Positions 8,198 to 16,403 of a DNA stretch of 44,187 nucleotides are shown here, piece after piece. A program made the translations under genes and the position numbers. The DNA is from an uncultured Oscillospiraceae bacterium. Its GTDB lineage: Bacteria; Bacillota; Clostridia; Oscillospirales; Oscillospiraceae. Numbering within the stretch: position 1 is the stretch's first letter; each line of letters opens with the position of its first letter. The notes below the pieces were generated by a model. It made no database searches. It worked only from the letters and a program-made list of their open reading frames with translations, and was not told the DNA's origin. The stretch covers positions 1-44,187 of the forward strand of contig CAAFPE010000124.1 in assembly GCA_900764755.1 (NCBI GenBank). Direction: 5' to 3'.

Positions 8198-8220
8198 ACA
8201 TCTTACTATTTAACAGATGT
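8198..8220. promoter_or_regulatory. Candidate operator in the divergent WYL/HTH intergenic region
   Basis: ACATCT and AGATGT form a perfect six-base inverted repeat with an 11-bp spacer, 35 bp upstream of the WYL start. It is placed to be bound by the WYL regulator or the divergent Xre-type protein. Binding is inferred from position and symmetry only. Confidence 0.45.
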
Positions 8221-8293
8221 CATCATATATTCGTATACTCAAGTCAATTTTTTCTGCGATTCGCTGCTATAGTTGCATATAGAGGAATCGACT

Positions 8294-8527
8294 ATGAAAT
8301 CCGTCTATGCTGAACAATACCGCCAGATCGGGTTGAAGATCACTTACTACCGAAAGCTCCAGGGGCTGACCCAGGAAGAGCTGGCAGAGCAGGTCGGTCT
8401 GACCCCTGCGTATATCGGTCACCTGGAGGCGCCGAACATTTCCAAGGCACTGTCCCTGGACACTTTGTTTGACATCGCCGCAGCACTGGATGTGGCGCCG
8501 CAAAAATTTCTGGCCTTTGAGGACTGA
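8294..8527 (+). CDS. Xre-family HTH regulator
   Basis: A 77-residue protein that is essentially one Cro/C1-type helix-turn-helix (GLTQEELAEQVGLTPAYIGHLE, split here as positions about 24-45). ATG 8294 has a GAGGAA Shine-Dalgarno; a longer frame from TTG 8273 would place that site inside the gene. It is divergent from the WYL regulator, so it may co-control the left operon. The serine/arginine that often follows GHLE is replaced by APN, a small departure from the common GHIERG pattern. Confidence 0.85.
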   Translation: MKSVYAEQYRQIGLKITYYRKLQGLTQEELAEQVGLTPAYIGHLEAPNISKALSLDTLFDIAAALDVAPQKFLAFED

Positions 8528-8591
8528 TGCACACCCATTATAGCACGTATCGTGGACAACGGCTGTCACCCTTTTCCTTTTTCTTACTTTT

Positions 8592-8607
8592 TTGTCGAAG
8601 GATCGAC
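8592..8607. other. TGTCGA/TCGACA dyad downstream of the HTH gene
   Basis: Perfect six-base arms with a four-base loop, 65 bp past the HTH stop. It could be a short terminator stem or an operator for the following gene. It is not the clostridial LexA box. Confidence 0.3.
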
Positions 8608-8698
8608 ACCGTTGTTTTGTGCGAGGCGATTCTTTGCTTTCCCCTGGATATTCTGGCGCCTCTGTGATATGGTGTCTTGCTGCAAGGAGGCGAGACAC

Positions 8699-8995
8699 AT
8701 GAACGACACCATGAAGCTACTGTATGATCGATTCTACACACCTCTGCCCATGGAGGAGGCCGAGCAGGAAATCGAGGCCTGCCACCACCAGCTGATTGAG
8801 CGGCTGGAAAAACCAGAGAGAAAATTAGTATTGCGGATCATTGATACCCAAAATCTGATTGCAGAGGAACGCTCCATAGACAGCTTTCTCTGCGGATTCA
8901 AATTGGCCTGGGAACTCTCAAATGAACTGAACCACTACGAAAGCGGACATCCGTCTCGGTGCGATAAGACCGAAATGGATGTCCGCTTTGATTGA
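8699..8995 (+). CDS. DUF6809-type small helical protein
   Basis: A 98-residue acidic alpha-helical protein. The body (QLIERLEKPERKLVLRIID and FLCGFKLAWELSNEL) matches the pattern I recall for DUF6809, a family frequent on integrative elements of gut Clostridia and without known function. Start at ATG 8699 with AGGAGG eight bases upstream; the frame is open further upstream but unsupported. It sits alone between the HTH gene and the convergent DUF6076-type gene. Confidence 0.6.
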   Translation: MNDTMKLLYDRFYTPLPMEEAEQEIEACHHQLIERLEKPERKLVLRIIDTQNLIAEERSIDSFLCGFKLAWELSNELNHYESGHPSRCDKTEMDVRFD

Positions 8996-9061
8996 TTATA
9001 CCAAAAATTCTATGTGAGGAGTAAAAGCCAGCACAATATGCTATCTGACTATATCCTTTTC

Positions 9062-10138
9062 TCACACGCAATTTAGGTCCGCTTTCAATTTCTCCAGGAT
9101 CAGGTTTTTCTCCTCAAGTGTCCGTGTTCTTTCATAGCTCTTCAGCGCCCGATCTCTCAATCGCTCCGCGTTCCGGGCCCATTTTTCGAACTCCGTCTTG
9201 CTCATGGTATCCTTGCGTGTGCGGGCAAAGTACTTCTTATAGGCCCGTTGGTGCAGCTTCCAGATCTCGTTGTTGCGCACCTTATCCTGAAAACTGGCCG
9301 TTGCACCAATCTCCCGGCAGGTTTTATCTTCCTGACCGGGGGCCGGTCCATCACAGTAAGCATAGGTGGCTCCTGGATACTGGAGAAACCACCGGCCGCA
9401 ATTGGCACAGCGCTTAGGGACAAAGCCCTTCTGCATCCCGCGCATCAGTTCCACATAGACGAAGTCCAACAGACGGTCAAAGTACATCTTTTCCACCAGT
9501 TCCGGTTGGCGGCCTTCCTGCTCCAGTACAGCGTACTGAATATTCACCTGAGGAGCATCAATCTGATTATCCTCTCCTAAGCTGACGCCGCTGACCAAAG
9601 CTTCCAAAAAATGATCTGTTAGCTGCTTGGCCAGAGGAATCTTCTTCTGGCCCTTTTTCTTTTCAAATGGCTGGCCCTCAAACAGGGACTCCAGAAACCA
9701 GCCGTAGCGCTCTTGAATATATAAAATGTCGTCTCTGGCCCGGATGTATTTCAACAGAAATGCGTCCGGGTCTTTTAGCATTTCAGCAATCAGATCCGGT
9801 GGTTGTCCTGCTTCGATCGATTTCCAAAACCAATCTGACTCTATGGCGTCCGGCTCAAGAATATACAGCCGATAGAGAGGAAGTTCCATAAAGGCACACA
9901 TCAGTGCCTCCAGCTGTTCCGATAGCAGCTCCGGGTCATGAGCTGTGACGGCCTGCTCCACAGCGGATAACCTGGCACTGTAATCTGTGATGCTGCAGTT
10001 AAGAATCTCAGTAAGGGTCGCTCCATAGGGCAGACAGTCAGTAACCCACTCTACCCAGTAGCCCTTATCTCCAAACTGAATTTTGGTGTGGGTGTGGGGG
10101 CGATACAGATCGAATACATCTTTCCCCAGAACAGCCAT
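9062..10138 (-). CDS. DUF6076-type protein with zinc ribbon
   Basis: A 358-residue protein, mostly helical, with a zinc-finger segment (CANCGRWF followed by a second Cys pair at YCDGP and TCRE, about residues 245-285) and a basic C-terminal helix. The layout matches DUF6076, common on Firmicute integrative elements and of unknown role. A longer frame reaches 10201, but that stretch contains the promoter -10 box at 10193-10198, and GGAGGG lies seven bases before ATG 10138, so I start there. It is divergent from the ATPase gene. Confidence 0.7.
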   Translation of the reverse strand: MAVLGKDVFDLYRPHTHTKIQFGDKGYWVEWVTDCLPYGATLTEILNCSITDYSARLSAVEQAVTAHDPELLSEQLEALMCAFMELPLYRLYILEPDAIESDWFWKSIEAGQPPDLIAEMLKDPDAFLLKYIRARDDILYIQERYGWFLESLFEGQPFEKKKGQKKIPLAKQLTDHFLEALVSGVSLGEDNQIDAPQVNIQYAVLEQEGRQPELVEKMYFDRLLDFVYVELMRGMQKGFVPKRCANCGRWFLQYPGATYAYCDGPAPGQEDKTCREIGATASFQDKVRNNEIWKLHQRAYKKYFARTRKDTMSKTEFEKWARNAERLRDRALKSYERTRTLEEKNLILEKLKADLNCV

Positions 10139-10192
10139 AGCAGTTCCCTCCGGTAGAGAATCTAGTTGCGGCAATATAGTGTATGTATTAAA

Positions 10193-10221
10193 ACTATACA
10201 TTACCTATTTTCAAAAGTCAA
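10193..10221 (-). promoter_or_regulatory. Sigma-A promoter of the DUF6076-type gene
   Basis: TTGACT (10216-10221) and TATAGT (10193-10198) with a 17-bp spacer on the minus strand. This near-consensus promoter excludes the upstream in-frame start at 10201. Confidence 0.75.
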
Positions 10222-10229
10222 GAAGTGTG

Positions 10230-10258
10230 TTAACTTAAGATAGAAAATAAATTATATA
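10230..10258 (+). promoter_or_regulatory. Sigma-A promoter of the ATPase/mobilization operon
   Basis: TTAACT (10230-10235), a 17-bp spacer and TATATA (10253-10258), 28 bp before the ATPase start. It is back to back with the DUF6076 promoter. Confidence 0.6.
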
Positions 10259-10285
10259 AAAACAATATCTAAAGGAGGGGGAAAT

Positions 10286-11452
10286 ATGAAAACTCTGAAA
10301 ACCGTGGATGGTGCCACCCTGATGTCTCAGCCTCTTCAGCCTGCCTGTTTTGTGGTGGACACCCTGCTTGCGCAGGGTCTGCACATTCTGGCAGGTTCCC
10401 CGAAGGTAGGCAAATCCTGGCTGGCTTTGTGGCTGGCGGTGACGGTGGCTAAGGGAGAACCGGTCTGGAACATGACCACCAAACAGGGCACCACGCTCTA
10501 TCTCTGTCTGGAGGACTCCGTTCTCCGTATCCAGAACCGGCTCTTTGAGATCACTGAGGACGCACCGGACAGCGTCCACTTCTGCACGGAGTGCGCGCTC
10601 ATCGGTCAGGGACTGGAGGAGCAGGTAGAAACATTCCTCGCCGCGCACCCCGACACCGTACTGGTCATTATCGATACCCTGCAGATGGTTCGACCAGTCC
10701 ACGACGCCACCTATGCCAACGACTACCGGGATCTGTCGGTGCTGAAGCACCTGTCGGATCGGCACGGCATCGCCATCCTGCTCATCCACCATCTGCGGAA
10801 AGAAGGTGCAGAGGATGTATTTCACCGGATCTCCGGCACCACCGCTATCAGCGGTGCGGTGGATTCCAGCTTCACTCTGGTGGAAGAACGGCGCGGCAGC
10901 GGCAAGGCCAGACTGACTTGTATCGGTCGTGACATCGAGTACCGGGAGCTGACGCTCCAGCGCAGCAGCGACAATGTGTGGGAGCTGGTCTCGGACAGCA
11001 GAGAAGAGCCTGTGCTGCGGGAAGAACGGATCGTCATTCTTCTCTCTGCATTTATGAGTGCCGGAACAACATTTATCGGCACTCCCACGGAGCTCTCTGT
11101 GACAATTGACCCTGACAGAATGGAAGGAATCACACCCAAGAAAATCTCCAGAATGATCCTGCAAAGCACTGAAGCTCTAAGAAAAGTCGGAATTACGGCA
11201 GTGGTTCGCCGCAGCAACGGAAGACGCGTGATCGAACTGCACCGTGCCGATAGTGTCGATTTAGGGGGTGCCAGAGAAATCGTCCCTATCGACCCTGCCG
11301 TCAATATGCAACCGACTGAAGAGGGTGCGGAGAGGGCTGGGGATACGGATTCCTCCCTTTTGGGAGGGCAAGCAGAGCCTTCGTCCGACTTTGTCGGACT
11401 TGGCGCCGCCGGAAACCGACGGATTCCGGGCGGAAGCCCGGACCCACTTTGA
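10286..11452 (+). CDS. RepA-like AAA (RecA-fold) ATPase
   Basis: A 388-residue protein with Walker A GSPKVGKS (about 38-45), a Walker B strand VLVIIDTLQ (about 126-134), and an HHLRK motif, as in plasmid RepA/RSF1010-type hexameric helicases and AAA_25 proteins. A winged-helix-like region follows (about 245-320) and a disordered acidic/proline tail. In mobilizable elements this protein likely helps replication or unwinding of the excised circle. GGAGGGGG precedes ATG 10286. MobC follows after 15 bp, so these genes form one operon. Confidence 0.85.
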   Translation: MKTLKTVDGATLMSQPLQPACFVVDTLLAQGLHILAGSPKVGKSWLALWLAVTVAKGEPVWNMTTKQGTTLYLCLEDSVLRIQNRLFEITEDAPDSVHFCTECALIGQGLEEQVETFLAAHPDTVLVIIDTLQMVRPVHDATYANDYRDLSVLKHLSDRHGIAILLIHHLRKEGAEDVFHRISGTTAISGAVDSSFTLVEERRGSGKARLTCIGRDIEYRELTLQRSSDNVWELVSDSREEPVLREERIVILLSAFMSAGTTFIGTPTELSVTIDPDRMEGITPKKISRMILQSTEALRKVGITAVVRRSNGRRVIELHRADSVDLGGAREIVPIDPAVNMQPTEEGAERAGDTDSSLLGGQAEPSSDFVGLGAAGNRRIPGGSPDPL

Positions 11453-11467
11453 GATCGGAGGTGCCGC

Positions 11468-11785
11468 ATGAAACAGAAAAAGGAAGTGCGGATCACACTC
11501 CGGCTCACCCAGGAGCAGTACAACAGCATCGCAGCCAAAGCGGAAACGGCCCAGATGCCGGTAGGTGCGTATGTGCGCGCGGCAGCTCTGCGGCACAGAG
11601 TGGTGGTAATTGATGGGCTGAAAGAGATCACCTATGAACTCAAGGGCATCGGGCGCAGCATCAATCAGCTGGTGGTGCTGTGCAACATGGGCAGGATCAA
11701 GGAAGTCCATCTGGGGGATGCGTGGCAATCGCTCAGTCAGGTCTATCTGAAATTGCAGGAACTGACTGACCAGGAGGTGCGCTGA
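11468..11785 (+). CDS. mobC: MobC-type relaxosome accessory protein
   Basis: A 105-residue protein with an N-terminal ribbon-helix-helix-like segment (VRITLRLTQEQYNSI) and the central motif GIGRSINQLVVLCN characteristic of bacterial MobC proteins. MobC binds near oriT and helps the relaxase open the strand. A GGAGG site sits before ATG 11468. Its stop overlaps the relaxase start by one base (TGATG), so translation is coupled. Confidence 0.88.
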   Translation: MKQKKEVRITLRLTQEQYNSIAAKAETAQMPVGAYVRAAALRHRVVVIDGLKEITYELKGIGRSINQLVVLCNMGRIKEVHLGDAWQSLSQVYLKLQELTDQEVR

Positions 11786-13095
11786 TGGCAACCGTCACGT
11801 TCATCAAATACCAGAAGCAATCCGCCGGAGCGCTTCGCGGTGTGACGGGTTACGTGTCTCAAAAGCAGAAAACGGAGCAGGAAGACGGCTGGCAGCTGGT
11901 CAGCGGACAGAACTGCACACCGCAGCTGGCTGCCCAGGAGTTTATTGCCACCCGGCAGATGCACCGGAAGGACAGTCCGGTCTGGTTCTATCACTATGTC
12001 CAATCCTTCTCCCCGAACGAGGAGATCACCGGAGCCTTGGCACACCAGGTGGCACGGGAATTTGCGGAGCAGGCGTGGCCGGACAGCGAGGTACTCATCG
12101 CCACTCATATCGATGCGGAACACATCCACTCACATTTCATTGTGAACGCGGTTTGTTATAAGTCTGGGAAGATGCTCCGCCAGGGGCCAAACACCTTGAG
12201 CGGTCTGCGCACACTCTCCGATGGACTCTGCCTGAAATACAGCCTTTCCGTTTTGCCGAAGCAACAACAGAGAAAGACCAAGGGCATGAGCAGTCGGGAA
12301 TACCGCTCCGCTGCCAAGGGCGAGAGCTGGAAATTCCGTCTCATGAACACCATCGACCAGTGCATGCGGTACGCTTCCACCAGGGAGGAATTCATCTCTC
12401 TGATGGAGAGTGAGGGGTATCAGGTGCGCTGGACGGACAGCCGGAAGAACATCACCTACACCACGCCTACAGGAATGAAGTGTCGGGACGACCGGCTCCA
12501 CGATGAAAAGTACACCAAGGAGGTCATGGAATATGAGTTCCGAATCCGGGCAGCGCTTGCCCATGGAGGAATTGAAACGGAGGAACGCTCCGCAGCCGAT
12601 ACCAACCCAAACCTGTCCCAGCAAAGAGGAGTGGCAGGAGCTGCTCCATCGGCTGGACGAGCTGGAGCGGCACACAGCGGCCCATACAGCCCTTCTGCGG
12701 GAGGTTTCCAGCCGGAGGGAGCCGTGCCCCGCCCAGGCGCAGATGGAGGCACTGACGCGAGGTGTGGCGGAAGTACAGCAGCTACTGCAACAGGCTGGGA
12801 AAAAGAAAGAGATCTCTATCTCTCCGCCCAGTTTGAGAACAGCAATGTCGCTCGTGATATGGCTGGCCCTGATCCTGCTGGGCACCATGGTGGCTATGAT
12901 GGTCTTGCAGGTGATCTGGTCCGGCTTGGCCGCTCTCTGGAGCGTGATCAAGCTGCTGATCCCGTAAGAGATGCCACCACCATACACCAGCATGCGGACC
13001 GCAAGGTGCTGCTCCAGGAGCGGGAGCTGAAGATCGCCATGGGCCACAGAGAGGACGATCACGAAGACGAACTAACTTGGAAACAACGCATGTAA
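11785..13095 (+). CDS. mobA: MobA/VirD2-type relaxase
   Basis: The relaxase domain covers about residues 1-250. It has the HYVQSFSP strand, the metal-binding HIHSHFIVN motif (about 112-120), and an N-terminal segment with Tyr at 9 and 24 as candidate nicking residues. It would cut and bind the transferred strand at oriT. From about residue 270 to 370 the protein becomes Ala/Gly/Pro-rich and low in complexity, exactly where another gene (12533-12967) occupies the alternative frame. Normal charged sequence resumes at the end (GHREDDHEDE), so this frame appears real to its stop. The annotated length may vary by family. Confidence 0.85.
   Translation: MATVTFIKYQKQSAGALRGVTGYVSQKQKTEQEDGWQLVSGQNCTPQLAAQEFIATRQMHRKDSPVWFYHYVQSFSPNEEITGALAHQVAREFAEQAWPDSEVLIATHIDAEHIHSHFIVNAVCYKSGKMLRQGPNTLSGLRTLSDGLCLKYSLSVLPKQQQRKTKGMSSREYRSAAKGESWKFRLMNTIDQCMRYASTREEFISLMESEGYQVRWTDSRKNITYTTPTGMKCRDDRLHDEKYTKEVMEYEFRIRAALAHGGIETEERSAADTNPNLSQQRGVAGAAPSAGRAGAAHSGPYSPSAGGFQPEGAVPRPGADGGTDARCGGSTAATATGWEKERDLYLSAQFENSNVARDMAGPDPAGHHGGYDGLAGDLVRLGRSLERDQAADPVRDATTIHQHADRKVLLQERELKIAMGHREDDHEDELTWKQRM
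12533..12967 (+). CDS. Small coiled-coil membrane protein nested inside the relaxase gene
   Basis: It is a 144-residue protein read in a different frame and wholly inside the relaxase gene. ATG 12533 is preceded at nine bases by AAGGAGG. The protein has a charged helical body with heptad-like leucines (LHRLDELERHTAAHTALLRE; MEALTRGVAEVQQLL) and one C-terminal membrane segment (about 110-138). Over the same bases the relaxase frame is low-complexity, as expected when the overlapping frame is under stronger constraint. ColE1-type mobilization regions (MbeB and MbeD inside mbeA) are a known precedent. A role as membrane anchor of the relaxosome is inferred. Confidence 0.72.
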   Translation: MSSESGQRLPMEELKRRNAPQPIPTQTCPSKEEWQELLHRLDELERHTAAHTALLREVSSRREPCPAQAQMEALTRGVAEVQQLLQQAGKKKEISISPPSLRTAMSLVIWLALILLGTMVAMMVLQVIWSGLAALWSVIKLLIP

Positions 13096-13138
13096 TCTCT
13101 GCATGTCAACATAGCCCGAATTGGGCGGAAAGGAGCCT

Positions 13139-13315
13139 ATGGGAAAGAGAACGACAAAACCCGAACTATCCAGTGTCATGTATTCCTATGTGGGGAACGA
13201 TACACAATTTGACGCATTTTTGAAAATGCTGATCCACGACTACCTTGCCGTGGACAATCCCTTCACAAAACCGCAGGCGCAGGTTGTTGGTTTTGTAGAA
13301 TCGAATCAGAACTGA
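13139..13315 (+). CDS. Small conserved-looking protein before the recombinases
   Basis: A 58-residue protein, MGKRTTKPEL then VMYSYVGNDTQFDAFLKMLIHDYL. The ATG at 13139 has AAGGAG just upstream; an earlier ATG at 13121 lacks one. No domain is recognised. It lies between the relaxase and the recombinase pair, where small accessory proteins are common, and may be an excision or regulatory factor. Confidence 0.6.
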   Translation: MGKRTTKPELSSVMYSYVGNDTQFDAFLKMLIHDYLAVDNPFTKPQAQVVGFVESNQN

Positions 13316-13395
13316 GTTCTTTTCATGGCTATTCACAGACGCCTGTGATATGTTCTGCTTGCAAAATCAATTCCATTCGAGAGGAGGTGCCGTGA

Positions 13396-15066
13396 GTGAA
13401 AGTCTGGCTCTACTATCGTCTTTCCAGAGATGAGGACAAGGAACTCAACTCTCTCAGCAACCAGCGGAATATTATCTACCACTACGCCATTACCAATGGA
13501 CACGAAGTCGTGGGTGAGTCCTTCGATGACAACGTCAGCGGGATGCATTTCAACCGGGCGGGAATCGATCAGATCTGCGAGGCGGTGGAAGCCGGACGGA
13601 TCGAGGCCATCGTGGTGAAAGACCTCTCCCGTCTGGGGCGGCACCGTACCCAGACCGCTCTGTTTATCGACTATCTGCGGGAACACAATGTCCGGGTGCT
13701 CTCCGCCACGGAAAATATCGACACCTTCAATGAGGCAGACGATCTCATCATTGGATTCAAAGGACTGGTCAATGACTTCTACGCCCGGGACGGCAGTCGG
13801 CGAGTCCGCACGGGATATCGTCAGAAGCAAAAAGAGGGCATTGTTATGATTCCGCCCTTTGGATACTTCAAAGATAAGAACACCAAACAGGTTGTCGTTG
13901 TGGAAGAAGCCGCTGAAACAGTCCGGATGATTTTCACAGCCTACGTCGGCGGTCATGGCCTCAAGACGATCGCCAAAATGCTCAATGAGCAAAAGCGTAA
14001 AACCCCGGCACTGACGCAGCTGGGACTGCTGAATAAGCACATGCCCAATACCCAGGACGGCATCTTGAAAAAGTATCTCTGGGATGGGAGGATGGTGAGC
14101 CGCATTCTGCAAGATGAGAGTTATATCGGTACGCTGATCTGCCATAAAAGCGAGCGCAACAAGATCAACAAGACTTTCCGCTTCACTGAACCTGAGGAGC
14201 AGTTCCGGCACGAGAACTTCTTCCCACCCATTGTCTCCCGAGAGATCTGGGAGCAGGCGCAGGTACTGCTGGCGGAACGAAAGGAACGAAATGTCCGGGC
14301 CGGTGCCAATCAGGGTATCCTGCGGTATGGAGGCCTCCTGCGCTGTGAGGACTGCGGCCGCTCCTTTGTGGGAAAACGCATCCATCTAAAAAGTGGAGAG
14401 CGGGTGGAGTACCACTGCGATACCTATCACAGGTATGGGAAGGAATACTGCTCTTCTCACACGGTGGATGAGCGTATCTTGGATGAACTCATCACCAAGG
14501 AGCTGATCCAAACCAAGGAAATGTATGAGGAAAACTTCCAGGCTATGGAGAATCTGATTGACCAATGGCAGCCCAAGTCCAGTGCCGCCACCACGCAGAT
14601 TAAAAAGCAGCAGGAACGAATTGCCATGCTGGAGGAAGAAATGGAGGCCATCTTGATGGAGCGGATTCGGGACAAAGCCAATGCCGAGCGCTATGGCCGG
14701 ATGATTCAGAAGCGGGAAGCAGAGATTGCAGCTGCCCGAAAGCAGATCGAAGAACTGCAGAATATTGAGGCAACTCTGCGCAGCCGGCAGGCCAAGCTGA
14801 AGCGGGATATCACTATGATGGATGACATCCTGAAAGAGGGGCATCTGACCGAAGCCCATCTGCGTCTGCTGGTGGATAAAATCTATGTCCACGACGAAGA
14901 TGGAAAACTCTCGCTGACCATCTGCCTGAAGGCTCCCTTCCGGGATCATCTGGATATCTATGAAAATGGGGAGCAAACAGACTGTTATCTCTCTCAAAAC
15001 TACGACTTTGAGCGGCTGGGCCGCATCATTATGAGTGACTTCTGGGAAAACGGGGGAGAAGAATGA
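13396..15066 (+). CDS. Large serine recombinase (full length)
   Basis: A 556-residue recombinase with an N-terminal catalytic domain (YYRLSRDED, Ser 10 as likely nucleophile; VKDLSRLGRHR), a Recombinase domain about 160-285, a zinc ribbon (LRCEDCG ... YHC ... YCSSH, about 315-355), and a long coiled coil to the C-terminus. It starts at GTG 13396 with GAGGAGG eight bases upstream. It should carry out excision and integration of the element. Its stop overlaps the start of a second related recombinase (ATGA). Confidence 0.93.
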   Translation: MKVWLYYRLSRDEDKELNSLSNQRNIIYHYAITNGHEVVGESFDDNVSGMHFNRAGIDQICEAVEAGRIEAIVVKDLSRLGRHRTQTALFIDYLREHNVRVLSATENIDTFNEADDLIIGFKGLVNDFYARDGSRRVRTGYRQKQKEGIVMIPPFGYFKDKNTKQVVVVEEAAETVRMIFTAYVGGHGLKTIAKMLNEQKRKTPALTQLGLLNKHMPNTQDGILKKYLWDGRMVSRILQDESYIGTLICHKSERNKINKTFRFTEPEEQFRHENFFPPIVSREIWEQAQVLLAERKERNVRAGANQGILRYGGLLRCEDCGRSFVGKRIHLKSGERVEYHCDTYHRYGKEYCSSHTVDERILDELITKELIQTKEMYEENFQAMENLIDQWQPKSSAATTQIKKQQERIAMLEEEMEAILMERIRDKANAERYGRMIQKREAEIAAARKQIEELQNIEATLRSRQAKLKRDITMMDDILKEGHLTEAHLRLLVDKIYVHDEDGKLSLTICLKAPFRDHLDIYENGEQTDCYLSQNYDFERLGRIIMSDFWENGGEE

Positions 15067-16343
15067 GAGTGTGGATTTATTCCAGGTTATCCAATGACGA
15101 CGACTGCGAGATGAACTCCCTACTGAATCAGCAGGAGATCTGCCGAGCCTTCGCGGAGCGGCAGGGGCACCAAATCATAGGATTATCCTCTGATGATAAT
15201 GTCAGCGGTATGAATTTCAGCCGCCGTGGGCTAAATGAGCTCACGGCGGCTGTGGATACTGGCGGGCTGGATGCTGTCCTCGTCAAGGACCTCTCCCGTC
15301 TGGGGCGTCACAGGACGCAGACGGCCCTGTTTATCGACTACCTGCGGGAACGCGGTGTTCGGGTGATCTCTGTCACAGAAGGGCTGGACACCGCCGCAGA
15401 TGAGGATGATCTGGTCATCGGCGTCCGTGGCCTGATGAACGACTACTACGCCAGAGATATTGGGAAAAAGATTCGGTCTGGTTACCGGCAGAAGCAGAGG
15501 GAAGGCATTGTGATCACCCCTCCCTTTGGCTACTGGAAAGATCGCAACACCAACATGGTTAATTTCCACCCAGAGGCAGCAGAAACCGTCCGGATGATCT
15601 ATTCTCTGTACTTACAGGGCTTTGGACAAAAAGAGATCGCCCGCAGGCTCAATGATTTGGGACGAAAGACCCCGGCGCAGCTACGGGCTGAACAATGCGG
15701 ACGAGAAGTGCGGGCTGCGTATAAAACCAGAGATAATCGCTATCTCTGGACATATGCCAGTGTGAAAAATGTGCTGACCGAAGAGGCCTATACTGGTGTT
15801 CTTATCAACCATCGGTCCGAGACCCATGGTGGCAAGGCGAAGCGATTGGAGCAGAAGGAATGGTATCGCCATGAAAGCTTCTTCCCGGTCATCGTGGAGC
15901 CGGATATATGGAAACTCGTTCAGCAACAGCTGAAAGCGCAGGCCCGGCCATCCAACGGAAACCGCTCCAAGCACCGCTATGCAGGGCTGCTCCGGTGCCA
16001 GGAGTGCGGCAATGTATTCGTCCCCATGATCCGGTACTGGAACGGTGATCGGCGTGTGGAGTATGTCTGTAAGGGCTACCACCGGAGTGGAAAAAGCTAT
16101 TGCAGCTCCCACCGCATCCACGAGGAAAAGCTGGACGCCTTGGTGTGGGAGTACCTCACGGCAGTTCGGGACAGTCGTATTAAAGAGCGGGAGAAATTTG
16201 TAAAACTGCAAAAAATGTGGGCGTTGAGGAAACCGGTCCTCGACGCCCACATTTCTATATTGAAGAAAAAAGTTGCAGATCTAGAATATGAGCTGGATTC
16301 ACTCATTATAGAGCAAATAAGGATTGGAAGACCCAGCAACTAA
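15063..16343 (+). CDS. Second large serine recombinase, shortened at the element end
   Basis: 426 residues, paralogous to the preceding recombinase over catalytic (YSRLSNDDD), Recombinase and zinc-ribbon (LRCQECG ... YVC ... YCSSH) parts. Alignment with the paralog holds through the first coiled-coil turn (LIIEQIR against LMERIR), then stops at a six-codon tail whose TAA touches the element's right palindromic site. It is about 100 residues shorter than its partner. Either the family has a short second subunit or the gene was cut by the recombination that made this end. It overlaps the first recombinase gene by four bases. Confidence 0.88.
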   Translation: MRVWIYSRLSNDDDCEMNSLLNQQEICRAFAERQGHQIIGLSSDDNVSGMNFSRRGLNELTAAVDTGGLDAVLVKDLSRLGRHRTQTALFIDYLRERGVRVISVTEGLDTAADEDDLVIGVRGLMNDYYARDIGKKIRSGYRQKQREGIVITPPFGYWKDRNTNMVNFHPEAAETVRMIYSLYLQGFGQKEIARRLNDLGRKTPAQLRAEQCGREVRAAYKTRDNRYLWTYASVKNVLTEEAYTGVLINHRSETHGGKAKRLEQKEWYRHESFFPVIVEPDIWKLVQQQLKAQARPSNGNRSKHRYAGLLRCQECGNVFVPMIRYWNGDRRVEYVCKGYHRSGKSYCSSHRIHEEKLDALVWEYLTAVRDSRIKEREKFVKLQKMWALRKPVLDAHISILKKKVADLEYELDSLIIEQIRIGRPSN

Positions 16344-16356
16344 GGTGATGTCACCT
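16343..16356. repeat. Right attachment-type site of the mobilizable element
   Basis: The same 14 bases as at 4877-4890 (AGGTGA-TG-TCACCT), in the same orientation. The final A of the recombinase stop codon is its first base. Beyond it the sequence does not resemble a tRNA, unlike the left flank. Confidence 0.62.
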
Positions 16357-16403
16357 ATCTGTACTGTGAACAATTCTGTTCTTTCTGATTTTGTTTCTAA
16401 AAA

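Larger units (their letters stand above)
4877..16356. mobile_element. Integrative mobilizable element, about 11.5 kb, with paired serine recombinases
   Basis: The segment is bounded by a 15-bp direct repeat (4876-4890 and 16342-16356). Its right end lies exactly at the stop codon of the second of two tandem large serine recombinase genes. It carries MobC, a relaxase and a RepA-like ATPase but no mating-pair formation genes, so it would be mobilized by a helper conjugative element. Cargo is a WYL-regulated three-gene operon, a small HTH protein, and DUF6809- and DUF6076-type genes. Base composition is lower in GC than the flanking lactate operon and core genes. The boundaries are inferred from the repeats, not from a known empty site. 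Confidence 0.72.

Noticed and set aside
8552..8698. N-terminal extension of the DUF6809-type gene
   Set aside because: The extension has no ribosome site, and AGGAGG lies directly before ATG 8699.
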